A stretch of 64,000 nt of DNA, taken from Clostridium ihumii AP5 (GTDB taxonomy: Bacteria; Bacillota; Clostridia; Clostridiales; Clostridiaceae). The translations under genes were made by a program, and so were the position numbers. Of the stretch, positions 10,383 through 19,525 are shown in pieces. The first letter of the stretch is position 1. Every line of letters begins with the position of its first letter. The stretch covers positions 124,001 to 188,000 of the forward strand of contig NZ_CCAT010000062.1 of assembly GCF_000612845.1 (NCBI RefSeq), in the 5' to 3' direction. The notes under the pieces were generated by a model, which made no database searches, was not told the origin of the DNA, and saw only the letters and a program-made list of their open reading frames with translations.

Positions 10383-10739
10383 ATGAGTAAAGATCCAAGA
10401 AAAATGTTGAAAGAGTTTCAAAGCGGATTAAATGGCTTAGGAAAGACTAACATAGAGCATGTAAGAGCATTTATGAATTTATTAGGAACTACATATAAGG
10501 AAGATGGTTTAAGCACAAAAACAAAAGAACTTATAAGTGTTTCTATAGCTGCATATAGTCGTTGTGAATATTGTATAGTATTCCATGTTTACAAAGCTCT
10601 AGAAGCTGGTGCAACAAGACAAGAAATATTAGAAGCAGCAATGGTAGCAGTAGCTTTCGGTGGTGGTCCAAGCATGGCTTACACTGTTACATTACTTAAA
10701 GATTCATTAGATGAATTTGAAAAAGATTTTCAAAAATAA
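10383..10739 (+). CDS. Carboxymuconolactone decarboxylase-family (AhpD-like) protein
   Basis: 118 residues, the usual length of the short AhpD-like CMD proteins. The CxxC-x3-H redox motif is visible as SRCEYCIVFHVYKAL (about residues 55-68), followed by the family pattern EAGATRQEILEAAMVAVAFGGGPS. Such proteins are alkylhydroperoxidase-like, with the two cysteines acting as a thiol reductant pair. Start ATG after AGGGGGAAGAGAAA. It is monocistronic with its own terminator. Confidence 0.92.
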   Translation: MSKDPRKMLKEFQSGLNGLGKTNIEHVRAFMNLLGTTYKEDGLSTKTKELISVSIAAYSRCEYCIVFHVYKALEAGATRQEILEAAMVAVAFGGGPSMAYTVTLLKDSLDEFEKDFQK

Positions 10740-10755
10740 TGATATAAATATAGAA

Positions 10756-10790
10756 ATAAAGATGGAAATACAATTTTCATCTTTATTTTT
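10756..10790 (+). terminator. Intrinsic terminator
   Basis: ATAAAGATG and CATCTTTAT stem followed by TTTTTATTT, just after the AhpD-like gene. Confidence 0.88.
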
Positions 10791-10886
10791 ATTTAGGAAT
10801 ACTTTAAAATAATAGAAACAAAATATAAATATAATATTTTAAATTTAAAATAGTGAGTACATAATAGAAAATTATGAGGTGATAAC

Positions 10887-11843
10887 TTGATTAAAGTCAT
10901 GAATATGTCTACATATGATTGTGATTTAGAAAGATTTAATCATGATAGTATGGAGCTTGAAAAATTTTTGAAAGAGAATAACTTAGATGGTATAGAGCTT
11001 TTAGAAATAGAGAATTTAAATGAGAAATCAATAAATAAAGATTTAATAAAAGGAGTACATTTATCATCTTACTCTAATTGGATGGATTTTTGGAGAGAAG
11101 ATAGAGAAGCTTTATTGAATCAGTTTAAAGATGAAAATGAGATAAAAAAGTACTATGGTGCATTAAATAAAGAGATATTAATAGAAAAATATAGAAAAGA
11201 AATAAAGATTGCAGATAAAATCGGTGCTAAATATGTGGTATTTCATGTTTTTAATGTAGCTATTAGAGAAGCATATGATTTAAAATTTAAATATAGCAAT
11301 GAAGAAATTATAAATGAAACTATAGATTTAGTAAATCAAATTTTAAATGGTTTAGATTGTAGTGTTACTATATTATTTGAAAATTTATGGTGGACTGGAC
11401 TTACATTATTAGAAAATAATATAATAGAAAAATTAATGAGTGGTATTCAATATAAAAATAAAGGAATAATGCTTGATACAGGACATTTGTTACATAATAA
11501 TATGGACATTAAAAATAGCAATGAAGCAGCATTATACATAATTAAAGTTTTAGAAGATTTAAAAGAAAATATAAAATACATAAAAGGTATACATCTTAAT
11601 TATTCTGATAGTTATGATAGAAAAAAGGAAATAGAAATTTTAAAGAATGGGTCTATAGAAGAAATGAAAGAAAATTTATTTTATTACATTATGAAGATAG
11701 ATCAGCATAAACCTTTTGAAAGTGAAAAAGTAAGAGAAATAATAAGAATGTGTAATCCAGATTATTTGACTTATGAATTTATAACTAGCACAGTAGATGA
11801 ATTAAAAGAATTTATAAAAATTCAAAATAATATTTTAAAATAA
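10887..11843 (+). CDS. Sugar phosphate isomerase/epimerase-like TIM barrel protein
   Basis: 318 residues, AP_endonuc_2/xylose-isomerase-like barrel. Supporting strands are GVHLSSYSNWMDFW, KYVVFHVFNVAI, ILFENLWW (metal-ligand Glu), GIMLDTGHLLHN (Asp/His ligands) and IKGIHLNYSD. The start is TTG at 10887 with GAGGTGATAAC directly upstream. The family acts on sugars or sugar phosphates with a divalent metal; the substrate is not predictable. It stands alone between two terminators, followed by a repeat-rich spacer. Confidence 0.85.
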   Translation: MIKVMNMSTYDCDLERFNHDSMELEKFLKENNLDGIELLEIENLNEKSINKDLIKGVHLSSYSNWMDFWREDREALLNQFKDENEIKKYYGALNKEILIEKYRKEIKIADKIGAKYVVFHVFNVAIREAYDLKFKYSNEEIINETIDLVNQILNGLDCSVTILFENLWWTGLTLLENNIIEKLMSGIQYKNKGIMLDTGHLLHNNMDIKNSNEAALYIIKVLEDLKENIKYIKGIHLNYSDSYDRKKEIEILKNGSIEEMKENLFYYIMKIDQHKPFESEKVREIIRMCNPDYLTYEFITSTVDELKEFIKIQNNILK

Positions 11844-11849
11844 AGTGTT

Positions 11850-11886
11850 AAACTACTATAATTGACAATGTAGTAGTTTTTTTTGT
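11850..11886 (+). terminator. Intrinsic terminator
   Basis: AAACTACTA and TAGTAGTTT form the stem and a run of eight T follows, directly after the TIM-barrel gene. Confidence 0.9.
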
Positions 11887-11938
11887 TATATGATATAGTT
11901 AATAGTATATATTTACAAAGGGGTTAAAACTAAGCTAT

Positions 11939-12126
11939 TATAGGGTTCCAAGTTCAAATTTAAAGTAATGTATTTCTCAAATGATACTACTAATCTTACA
12001 GTTTATTGGTATATTTATATTTGGAACCAGTTGTCAATTTTAAAAAATATAGATTAAAACTTAAAATTAAAATTCTCAACTGAAACATGAATAACTTAAA
12101 CTTTAAACTTGTATTTCTATATAGGG
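11939..12126 (-). repeat. MITE-like inverted-repeat element, simple copy
   Basis: 188-bp element filling most of the 11844-12227 spacer. The left end is TATAGGGTTCCAAGTTC; the right end ends in CTATATAG with an imperfect inverted copy. Read on the minus strand, its interior (AAGTTATTCATGTTTCAG and onward, then CCAATAAACTGTAAGATTAG) aligns along its length with the elements at 44733-45081 and 58648-58793. A further solo end (TATAGGGTTCCAAAC) abuts its right side at 12120-12134. There is no coding capacity. Confidence 0.75.
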
Positions 12127-12135
12127 TTCCAAACT

Positions 12136-12189
12136 AAAAAAATGAAATTATTCAAATATCAGATGCGAATAATGTTAGTAAAGGGAACA
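12136..12189 (+). repeat. Short dispersed repeat (about 54 bp), copy 1
   Basis: AAAAAATGAAATTATT onward to AAAGGGAACAG is nearly identical to 35446-35497, just past the rsgA stop, with about five differences. It is sandwiched between the MITE-like element and the AraC regulator. Its nature is unknown. Confidence 0.65.
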
Positions 12190-12227
12190 GTAATTATTTC
12201 AAATAAAAATTGATTGGGAGAAGGATA

Positions 12228-13091
12228 ATGGAAGAAGAAAATAAAAGAGGTTATCTAAAAAAAGATTTTGAAATATTTCATTTAAAGGATAAAAAAGATC
12301 TAGAATTTGAATTTCATTATCATGATTTTAATAAGATAATTATATTTCTTTCAGGTAAAGTTACTTATTTAATAGAAGGGAAAGCTTATAAATTAAAGCC
12401 ATGGGATATACTTTTAGTAAATAGCAATGAAATTCATAGACCTATAATAGATTCAAGTGAAGTTTATGAAAGAATTGTAATATGGGTGAATTCAAAATTC
12501 ATAATTAGTCATAACAGTGATGAATGTAACCTTCTAAGTTGCTTTAATAAATCATCTTTAGAGAAAATGAATCTTTTAAGATTAAATAAAGTATTTTTAG
12601 AAAAATTAAAACCTGTACTTTTTGAGTTAGAAAAATCTAAAAATGATGATGAATTTGGAAGTCATATATTGAGTAATTCGTTATTTTTGCAATTTATGGT
12701 TTATCTAAATAGGTTATTTTTAGATAAAAATAATTTAAATGAAAATATAATTGATATTGAGTATGATGAGAATATAGAAAAAATTTTAGAATATATAAAT
12801 GAAAATTTAATTGAAGATTTATCAGTTGAATATTTAGCATCAACTTTATATATAAATAAATATTATTTAATGCATAAGTTTAAAGATCAGACAGGATGCA
12901 CCATTTATCAGTATATATTGCAGAAAAGACTTATTAGAGCTATAAGTCTTATGAAAAAGGGCAAAAACATTACTGAAGCATGTATGCAGAGTGGATTTAA
13001 AGATTACTCTAATTTTTCCAGGTTATTTAAAAAAACATTTAAGGTATCACCAAAGGAATATAAGGAAAATTACATGCAAGATAATTATTAA
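12228..13091 (+). CDS. AraC-family transcriptional regulator
   Basis: About 287 residues. The N-terminal cupin-like AraC_binding domain shows HYHDFNKIIIFLSGKVTYLIEGKAY and DILLVNSNEIHRP. The C-terminal double helix-turn-helix spans roughly residues 185-285, including LSVEYLASTLYINKYYLMHKFK and GFKDYSNFSRLFKKTFKVSPKEYK. An in-frame TTG exists at 12210, but GGGAGAAGG lies just before the ATG at 12228. The alanyl-tRNA-editing-like gene follows 30 bp downstream and may be its target or co-transcribed. The effector is probably a small metabolite bound by the cupin. Confidence 0.92.
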   Translation: MEEENKRGYLKKDFEIFHLKDKKDLEFEFHYHDFNKIIIFLSGKVTYLIEGKAYKLKPWDILLVNSNEIHRPIIDSSEVYERIVIWVNSKFIISHNSDECNLLSCFNKSSLEKMNLLRLNKVFLEKLKPVLFELEKSKNDDEFGSHILSNSLFLQFMVYLNRLFLDKNNLNENIIDIEYDENIEKILEYINENLIEDLSVEYLASTLYINKYYLMHKFKDQTGCTIYQYILQKRLIRAISLMKKGKNITEACMQSGFKDYSNFSRLFKKTFKVSPKEYKENYMQDNY

Positions 13092-13121
13092 ATTATAAAA
13101 TGAAATTTGGAGGATTTATAA

Positions 13122-14324
13122 ATGGAGAAACTTTATTATGAAGATCAATATATTAAGGAGTTTGTTGCTGAAATTGTAGATGTTAAAGAAAAAGATGATG
13201 AATTCCATGTGGTATTAGATAAAAGTGCCTTTTTTGAAGGGGGCGGAGGTCAGTTTTGCGACTTAGGAACAATAGAAAACTCTAATGTTATTAATGTGTA
13301 TGAAGAAAACGGAACATTATATCATGTTGTAGATAAAAAACCTATAAAAATACATAAAGTTAAGTGTAAATTAAATTGGGATAGAAGACAAGATGGAATG
13401 CATCAACATTTAGGACAACATGTTCTTTCAGGTTGCTTTTTTACACTTTTTAATGCTAATACTGTAAGTTTTCATTTAGGTAAAGATTTTAGTACTGTAG
13501 ATATACAAGGAATATTAGATGAGGAAAAGGTAAGAGAAGCAGAAAAACTTGCTAATAGTATTATAAATGAAAATTTAGTTGTTGAATCATTTGTTCCATT
13601 AAAAAAGGATTTGAAAAAATTAAAGTTAAGAAGAGCACTCCCAAAAACAAATGAAGAAATACGTGTAGTTAAAATTGGCGATTTAGATATAAATGCATGT
13701 TGTGGTGTACATCCGAGTAATACTATGGAACTTAGAATGATTAAGATAGTAAAGTATGAGAAGAATAAAGGAAATACAAGAATAGAGTTTTTAGCAGGTA
13801 AAAGAGCTATAGATGATTCTTTAAAGAAAGATTTATTTTCAAACAATATATGTAGATATCTAAGCAGCAGTGAAGAAGAGGCTATAAATACAATAAAAAA
13901 TCTAAATGAACAAATAAAAGATTTATTAGATGATAATCGTAAAATTAGAGATATATTATCTAAATATGAAATTAAAGAAATGATAGATAAAGCAGATAAA
14001 ATAAATAATGTTACAGTAGTTAAAAAAGTTTATGAAAATGAAAGTGCAAAATACATAAATAAGCTTGTAACAAAACTTGTAGAACATGAAGATACAATTG
14101 CTTTAATGGCACTTAAAGATGGAGAAAAAGCAAATTTAATATTTGCATGTTCTAAAAGCTTAAAAGATATAAATATGAATGAACTTTTAAAAGATAGTAT
14201 AACACTTATCGATGGAAGAGGTGGCGGAAGTCCTGTTTTAGCTCAAGGTGGCGGAAAAAATAACAGTAATTTAGAATCCGTTATAGATTATGCATTCATG
14301 AAAATAAAGAAAATATATGAGTAA
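13122..14324 (+). CDS. Alanyl-tRNA editing protein, AlaX long form with DHHA1 domain
   Basis: 400 residues. It resembles the C-terminal half of alanyl-tRNA synthetase: an editing domain with zinc ligands HQHLGQHVLSG (HxxxH) and CCGVHPSNT (Cys and His), then a coiled-coil linker, then a DHHA1 domain ending with the glycine-rich DGRGGGSPVLAQGGG. Such free-standing proteins hydrolyse Ser- or Gly-mischarged tRNA-Ala. The start follows GGAGGATTTATAA. Pairing with an AraC regulator is unusual for a quality-control enzyme and could instead point to a role tied to serine or alanine supply. Confidence 0.92.
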   Translation: MEKLYYEDQYIKEFVAEIVDVKEKDDEFHVVLDKSAFFEGGGGQFCDLGTIENSNVINVYEENGTLYHVVDKKPIKIHKVKCKLNWDRRQDGMHQHLGQHVLSGCFFTLFNANTVSFHLGKDFSTVDIQGILDEEKVREAEKLANSIINENLVVESFVPLKKDLKKLKLRRALPKTNEEIRVVKIGDLDINACCGVHPSNTMELRMIKIVKYEKNKGNTRIEFLAGKRAIDDSLKKDLFSNNICRYLSSSEEEAINTIKNLNEQIKDLLDDNRKIRDILSKYEIKEMIDKADKINNVTVVKKVYENESAKYINKLVTKLVEHEDTIALMALKDGEKANLIFACSKSLKDINMNELLKDSITLIDGRGGGSPVLAQGGGKNNSNLESVIDYAFMKIKKIYE

Positions 14325-14700
14325 AATTAAATAGTTTAAAAATAAGCTTTAAATTTGGATTATAACTAAATTTAAAGCTTATTTAAATTTCTTATTATAA
14401 TAAATTTAAAAAGTGAATTATGATAAAGTCTTTTTAATTTAGAATTTTCTTTTGTAATTTAAATATAAATATATAAGTCTATTATAAATAGTAATAACTA
14501 ATGAATCTAAAGTCATTAATTGATATACTATTGAAGAAATAGATAGATAAAGTAAGTTTTAGAAGAATTTTGAATGCAGTTTAATAGTTTTATATATTAA
14601 AGAGAATTAAAATTTTTTATGAATAAATTATTACATATTAGATAATTTAATTACAAAATTATTTTATATATAAATTTATAATAATAGGGGGAATGTTAAA
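14325..14700. other. Intergenic region, 376 bp
   Basis: Apart from the hairpin at 14341-14383 it is plain AT-rich DNA. I see no open frame with a ribosome binding site and no recognisable riboswitch. It must contain the promoter of the amino-acid transporter operon, but no single promoter stands out. Confidence 0.5.
14341..14384 (+). terminator. Long hairpin, upstream copy of a duplicated pair
   Basis: A perfect 16-bp stem, AATAAGCTTTAAATTT with its complement, around an 11-base loop (GGATTATAACT). It follows the AlaX gene. Almost the same hairpin recurs at 17015-17057 on the other side of the transporter operon. The T tract is short here. Confidence 0.75.
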
Positions 14701-15534
14701 ATGAAATTTAAAAGTAAACGATTAATTGCTTTAGTAGCAACATTAATTGTAGGTGCAAGTATTTTTGTAGGATGTGGAAGTAAAGCAAATAATAGTAAGG
14801 ATGATACTAAAGCTACATCACAAGAAGTTAAAAACCATAAAATTATAGTTGGAGTGTCAACAGAATATTTTCCTTGGTGTTTTAAAGAAAATGATGAATC
14901 TAAAGGATTTGAAGTTGATGTTTGGAATGAAATAGGAAAAAGAGCAGGATATGAAATAGAATTTCAAACTGCCAAATTTAGTGGATTAATGGGCATGCTA
15001 GATGCAGGAAAAGTAGATACAGTAGCGCATCAAATGTCTACTACACCTGAAAGAAAAGAAAAATATGATTTTAGTGAAACATATGCATATAGCAAATATA
15101 AATTTATAATACCTAAAGATAGTAATGTAACAAAAGTTGAAGAATTAAAAGGCAAAAAAGTTGGTTGTGTTTTAGGTGGAAATGGAGAAAAAACAATAAA
15201 AGAGCTAAATGAAAAAGAAAATCTAGAATTGGAAATAGTACCTTTTGATGGTGTACCTATGGAAAAGGATATAGAAGCAGGAAGAATAGATGCTGGATGG
15301 TTATCAGAAGTTAAAGCAAAAACTACTATAGAGCAAGGTAAATTAAATTTAAAAGTAGCAGACATAAATACAGGTGTATATGAAATAAATCAATATCCTT
15401 TTAGAAAAGAAGAAGCAAGTAAGGAAATTATAGAAAATGTAAATAAAGCTATAAAAGAAATGCATGAGGATGGCAAATTTACTGAACTATCAAACAAGTG
15501 GTTTGGATTAGATACTACTAAAGAAAGTAATTAA
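14701..15534 (+). CDS. Amino-acid ABC transporter substrate-binding lipoprotein
   Basis: 277 residues with a lipoprotein signal peptide: basic start, hydrophobic core (ALVATLIVGASIFVG) and Cys in the lipobox VGCGS. The mature part is an SBP_bac_3 fold, with VGVSTEYFPWCFKEND, GFEVDVWNEIGKRAG and the typical AHQMSTTPERKEKYDFSETYAYSKYKFI. This class binds polar amino acids, often cystine or glutamine. It leads a three-gene operon with permease and ATPase. Start ATG after AGGGGGAATGTTAAA. Confidence 0.95.
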   Translation: MKFKSKRLIALVATLIVGASIFVGCGSKANNSKDDTKATSQEVKNHKIIVGVSTEYFPWCFKENDESKGFEVDVWNEIGKRAGYEIEFQTAKFSGLMGMLDAGKVDTVAHQMSTTPERKEKYDFSETYAYSKYKFIIPKDSNVTKVEELKGKKVGCVLGGNGEKTIKELNEKENLELEIVPFDGVPMEKDIEAGRIDAGWLSEVKAKTTIEQGKLNLKVADINTGVYEINQYPFRKEEASKEIIENVNKAIKEMHEDGKFTELSNKWFGLDTTKESN

Positions 15535-15544
15535 GGTGGTTTAT

Positions 15545-16210
15545 ATGCCTACATTTGATTTTAAATTTGCAATGGATTTAATTCCTTTAATGTTAAAATA
15601 TTTAATGGTAACTTTAAAAATATCATTTTTTTCTTTAGTTTTTGCATTAATTATAGGTACAATAATAGCATTAATAGTAGATTCAAAAGTACCTATACTT
15701 TGTCAAATAGCAAAAATATATGTATCTTTTTTTAGAGGAACACCATTAATTGCACAATTGTTTTTTATATATTTTGGATTAATTCAGCTAATACCAGGAT
15801 TGAAAGGGTTAAGTGCAATTACATCTGCTATAATTGTTCTTAGTTTAAATGCTGCAGCATATTGTTCTGAGAGCTTTAGAGGCGCTATAAAATCTATTGA
15901 TAAAGGGCAAATGGAAGCAGCATATGCTTTTGGAATGACATATTTTCAAGCTATGAGAAGAATAATACTTCCTCAAGCTATAAAAGTTGCAATTCCAACA
16001 CTTGCTAATGTTTTTGCAGATATAATAAAAGGTTCTTCATTAGCATTTACTATAGGAGTAACTGAAATAATGGCAACAGCTCAATCAGAAGCAGCAGCAA
16101 AATACAAGTTTTTAGAAGCATTTACTTGTGTAATTCTAGTTTATTGGGCGTTAAGTGGAATTGTTGGATTTATTCAAAATAAACTAGAAAAGTCACTAAA
16201 TATAACTTAA
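15545..16210 (+). CDS. Amino-acid ABC transporter permease
   Basis: About 221 residues of the HisM/GlnP family. Membrane segments include VTLKISFFSLVFALIIGTIIALIV. The EAA loop reads AYAFGMTYFQAMRRIILPQAIKVAIPTLAN. I placed the start at the ATG at 15545, preceded by AAGGTGGTTTAT; a GTG lies three codons upstream. The gene follows the binding protein by about ten bases and precedes the ATPase by 15. Confidence 0.95.
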   Translation: MPTFDFKFAMDLIPLMLKYLMVTLKISFFSLVFALIIGTIIALIVDSKVPILCQIAKIYVSFFRGTPLIAQLFFIYFGLIQLIPGLKGLSAITSAIIVLSLNAAAYCSESFRGAIKSIDKGQMEAAYAFGMTYFQAMRRIILPQAIKVAIPTLANVFADIIKGSSLAFTIGVTEIMATAQSEAAAKYKFLEAFTCVILVYWALSGIVGFIQNKLEKSLNIT

Positions 16211-16225
16211 TAAGGAGTATTTATT

Positions 16226-16957
16226 ATGTTAAAAATAATTAATTTGAGTAAAAGCTTTGGAGAAAATAAAGTATTAAATAATATAAACCTAGAAATAAAA
16301 AAAGGTGAAGTAATAGCAGTTATTGGACCTTCTGGAACAGGAAAATCCACATTGTTAAGGTGTATAAATTTCCTTGAAGAGGCTGAAAAAGGATGTTTGA
16401 AATTTGGTGAATTGAATATAGATTTATCTTCAGCTCATAAAAAAGATATATTAAGTATAAGAAAAAGAACAGCTATGGTGTTTCAAAATTATAATTTATT
16501 TAAAAATAAAACTGCAATACAAAATGTTATGGAACCTTTAATTACTGTAAAAAAGGTTAGTAAAGATAGAGCAAAAGAAACAGCATTGGAAAATTTAAAA
16601 AAAGTAGGATTAGAAGATAAAAAGGATTGTTATCCATGTAAATTATCTGGTGGTCAGCAGCAAAGAGTAGCTATAGCAAGAGCATTAGCTGTAGAGCCAG
16701 AAATAATACTTATGGATGAGCCAACATCTGCATTAGATCCTGAACTTGTTGGTGAAGTTTTAGATGTTATTAGAAATTTAGCTAAAACTCAAATTACTAT
16801 GATTATAGTAACTCATGAAATGAATTTTGCAAAAGATGTAGCAGATAGAATAATATTTATGGAAAATGGTTCAATAGTTGAGATCAGTAACTCTAAAGAA
16901 TTATTTAATGAAAATAAAAACAGTAGGATAAACAAGTTTATTAAACAAGTTAAATAG
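16226..16957 (+). CDS. Amino-acid ABC transporter ATP-binding protein
   Basis: 243 residues of the GlnQ/HisP group. Walker A is GPSGTGKST, the Q-loop VFQNYNLF, the signature LSGGQQQR, Walker B IILMDEPTSALDP and the H-loop VTHEM. Last gene of the operon, started after TAAGGAGTATTTATT. With the binding protein and permease it forms a complete polar amino-acid importer. Confidence 0.96.
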   Translation: MLKIINLSKSFGENKVLNNINLEIKKGEVIAVIGPSGTGKSTLLRCINFLEEAEKGCLKFGELNIDLSSAHKKDILSIRKRTAMVFQNYNLFKNKTAIQNVMEPLITVKKVSKDRAKETALENLKKVGLEDKKDCYPCKLSGGQQQRVAIARALAVEPEIILMDEPTSALDPELVGEVLDVIRNLAKTQITMIIVTHEMNFAKDVADRIIFMENGSIVEISNSKELFNENKNSRINKFIKQVK

Positions 16958-17014
16958 AAACACGTCTATTTAAATTTTAATTTACAATGTATTTTACATA
17001 TTTAAGTTATATAA

Positions 17015-17062
17015 AATAAGCTTTAAATTTGGTTTATAACTAAATTTAAAGCTTGTTTTTCT
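17015..17062 (+). terminator. Intrinsic terminator, downstream copy of a duplicated hairpin
   Basis: Same stem as at 14341 with one mismatch in the second arm (AAATTTAAAGCTTGTT) and a similar loop (GGTTTATAACT), followed here by a real T tract. It ends the amino-acid transporter operon. Confidence 0.85.
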
Positions 17063-17224
17063 ATTTTATAAGTATAAATATAGATTTTAAAAATAAATAT
17101 ATCTACGCTATAGCATATAAAAAATAAAAAAAAGTTTAAAATGTTCGTAAAAACTATTGGGTAATTTAAATTTTTGTGTTATTATAATAAACGTGTTCAA
17201 AAAAATGTCGAAAAGAGTGATAGC

Positions 17225-18517
17225 ATGGAAAAATATTTTAATCTTAAAGAAAATAACACAGATGTAAAAACGGAAATAATAGCGGGAATAACAACGTTTA
17301 TGACAATGGCATATATTTTAATTGTTAATCCGTCTATTTTATCAGCAGCAGGAATGGATTCAGGAGCAGTATTTACTGCAACAGCATTATCAGCTGTAAT
17401 AGCAACATTAATAATGGGACTTTATGCAAAGCTTCCATTTGCTCAAGCACCAGGTATGGGATTAAATGCATTCTTTGCATTTACAATAGTAAAAACAATG
17501 GGATATTCTTATCAATTTGCATTAACTGCAGTACTTTTAGAAGGTATTATATTCATATTTTTAACACTTTTTAATGTTCGTGAAGCAATAGTAGATTCTA
17601 TTCCAGAAAATATAAAAAAGGGAATATCAGTAGGTATTGGATTATTAATAGCATTAATAGGACTTGAAGGTGCCGGTATAGTAACTCATCCAGATGGAGG
17701 AGGAACAATAGTTGCACTTGGTAATATAATTTCAGGACCAGGACTTTTAGCCATAATAGGAATATTAGTAACATCAATATTATTAAGTAAAAATGTAAAG
17801 GGTGCACTTTTTATAGGAATGCTTGCTACAGCATTAATAGGAATTCCTATGGGAATTACAGAAATGCCAACTAAATTATTTAGTATGCCACCATCAATTA
17901 AATCTTCATTTTTTACTTTTGAATGGCATAATATATTTAGTTTTGATATGGTTATTGTTTTATTTACATTATTATTTATGGATATGTTTGATACTATAGG
18001 AACTTTAGTGGGTGTTGCTACAAAAGCAAAAATGCTTGATAAAGATGGAAAAGTTCCTAATATTAAAAAGGCACTTTTTGCAGATGCAATAGGAACAACA
18101 TTAGGAGCATGTATAGGTACAAGTACTGTTAGTACATTTGTTGAAAGTGCATCAGGTGTTGCAGAAGGTGGAAGAACGGGACTTACAGCAGTTTCTACAG
18201 CAGTAATGTTTTTCTTGGCATTATTCTTATCACCAATATTTTCAGTAATAACTCCAGCAGTAACAGCTTCAGCATTAGTGCTTGTTGGATTATTTATGAT
18301 AGAACCTATAAAAGAAATTGAATTAAATGATTATACAGAAGCAATACCAGCATTCTTAACTATTATAATGATGCCATTTTCATATTCAATATCAGATGGT
18401 ATAGTTTTTGGAATAATATCTTACATAGTATTAAAAGTTTGTTCAGGAAAATATAAAGATATAAGCATAACAACAATTATAATAGGAATAATATTTATTT
18501 TGAAATTTTTAATATAA
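17225..18517 (+). CDS. NCS2-family purine permease (PbuG/AzgA type)
   Basis: About 430 residues, the normal length for hypoxanthine/guanine permeases of the AzgA-like group. Typical motifs are EIIAGITTFMTMAYILIVNPSIL near the N-terminus, AQAPGMGLNAFFAF, FMDMFDTIGTLVG and GTSTVSTFVESASGVAEGGRTGLTA. It has 12-14 membrane segments. The frame extends upstream to 17174, but the ATG at 17225 with AAGAGTGATAGC matches family N-termini. I looked for a purine riboswitch in the leader and did not see its core, so regulation is unclear. It imports nucleobases by proton symport. Confidence 0.94.
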   Translation: MEKYFNLKENNTDVKTEIIAGITTFMTMAYILIVNPSILSAAGMDSGAVFTATALSAVIATLIMGLYAKLPFAQAPGMGLNAFFAFTIVKTMGYSYQFALTAVLLEGIIFIFLTLFNVREAIVDSIPENIKKGISVGIGLLIALIGLEGAGIVTHPDGGGTIVALGNIISGPGLLAIIGILVTSILLSKNVKGALFIGMLATALIGIPMGITEMPTKLFSMPPSIKSSFFTFEWHNIFSFDMVIVLFTLLFMDMFDTIGTLVGVATKAKMLDKDGKVPNIKKALFADAIGTTLGACIGTSTVSTFVESASGVAEGGRTGLTAVSTAVMFFLALFLSPIFSVITPAVTASALVLVGLFMIEPIKEIELNDYTEAIPAFLTIIMMPFSYSISDGIVFGIISYIVLKVCSGKYKDISITTIIIGIIFILKFLI

Positions 18518-18532
18518 AGAATAAAGTTTATT

Positions 18533-18572
18533 TTAAAAAGTGAAGTAATTTTAAATTGCTTTGCTTTTTATT
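18533..18572 (+). terminator. Intrinsic terminator
   Basis: AAAAAG, internal mismatches, then CTTTTT and T-rich sequence after the purine permease gene. Confidence 0.7.
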
Positions 18573-18675
18573 ATATAAAATATTATTTGTATTTAAATAT
18601 TTATGATAGTCTAATATAATAAAATATATATTAATTAGTGAATGAGCTATATTTTAGAAAGGATAAGTTGATTTT

Positions 18676-19323
18676 ATGAAAAAAAAATTTGTTATGTCAT
18701 ATAGTTGTGGAAAAGATAGTACGTTAGCTCTTTATAGAATGATAAAAGAAGGGCATGAACCAGTAGGTCTTTTGGTAACTGTAGATGAGGAATTAAATAG
18801 AAGTTGGTTTCATGGAATAGAACAAAGGATATTAAATGATATATCAAAATCATTAAATATACCATTAATAATGATGAAATGTAATGGTGAAAATTATGAA
18901 AAATTATTTGAAGAAGTTCTTGAAAATTCTAAAAATAGTGGTGCAGACAGCTGTGTTTTTGGTGATATTGATATAGAAAATCACAGAAAATGGTGTAGTG
19001 ATAGATGTAAAAATAGTAAACTTGAAGCGATTTTTCCATTGTGGCAAGAAAATAGAGAAAAAGTAACATATGAATTTATAGATAGTGGATTTAAAGCTAT
19101 ACTTAAAAATATTAATCTTGATTATTTAAATGAAGAGTTTTTAGGTAAAACTTTAACAAAAGAATTAGTAAAAGATATAAAAGAAACTGGTGCAGATCCA
19201 TGTGGAGAAAATGGAGAGTATCATACTTTTGTTTTTGATGGTCCTATATTTAGTTTTCCTATAGAATTTAAAACTTATGGAAATATATTAAAAGATAAAT
19301 ATGGTTATTTAGATGTTCGTTAA
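18676..19323 (+). CDS. Dph6-like PP-loop ATP pyrophosphatase
   Basis: 215 residues of the diphthine-ammonia-ligase-like (Dph6/MJ0570) ATP pyrophosphatase family. The PP-loop is SYSCGKDSTLAL near the N-terminus, with the family signatures SCVFGDIDIENHRKWC and GADPCGENGEYHTFVFDGP. Bacteria make no diphthamide, so the bacterial role is different and unknown; adenylation and amidation of a small molecule is the likely chemistry. It is monocistronic, starting after GAAAGGATAAGTTGATTTT. Confidence 0.88.
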   Translation: MKKKFVMSYSCGKDSTLALYRMIKEGHEPVGLLVTVDEELNRSWFHGIEQRILNDISKSLNIPLIMMKCNGENYEKLFEEVLENSKNSGADSCVFGDIDIENHRKWCSDRCKNSKLEAIFPLWQENREKVTYEFIDSGFKAILKNINLDYLNEEFLGKTLTKELVKDIKETGADPCGENGEYHTFVFDGPIFSFPIEFKTYGNILKDKYGYLDVR

Positions 19324-19525
19324 ATAATGTATAAATATACATTAAAAATGGGAAAATTAATAGCATTAAGTAGAAAAATAAAGAATCCAGTATTGAATGT
19401 AATTTATTTTATGGTTATTATTAGAATTGTAACGATTACATAGATGACAGATTTAAAAACATGTTATAAAATAGTATAGTAATTTACAAAGGTGAAAATC
19501 TTGTATTAACGTAGGAGGAATAATA

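Noticed and set aside
13472-13846. 124-codon minus-strand frame
   Set aside because: Lies inside the AlaX gene on the opposite strand, rich in Ser/Phe/Leu as expected for an antisense shadow of an AT-rich gene.
17063-17224. Purine riboswitch before the NCS2 permease
   Set aside because: The conserved loop and junction core of the purine aptamer cannot be found in the leader.
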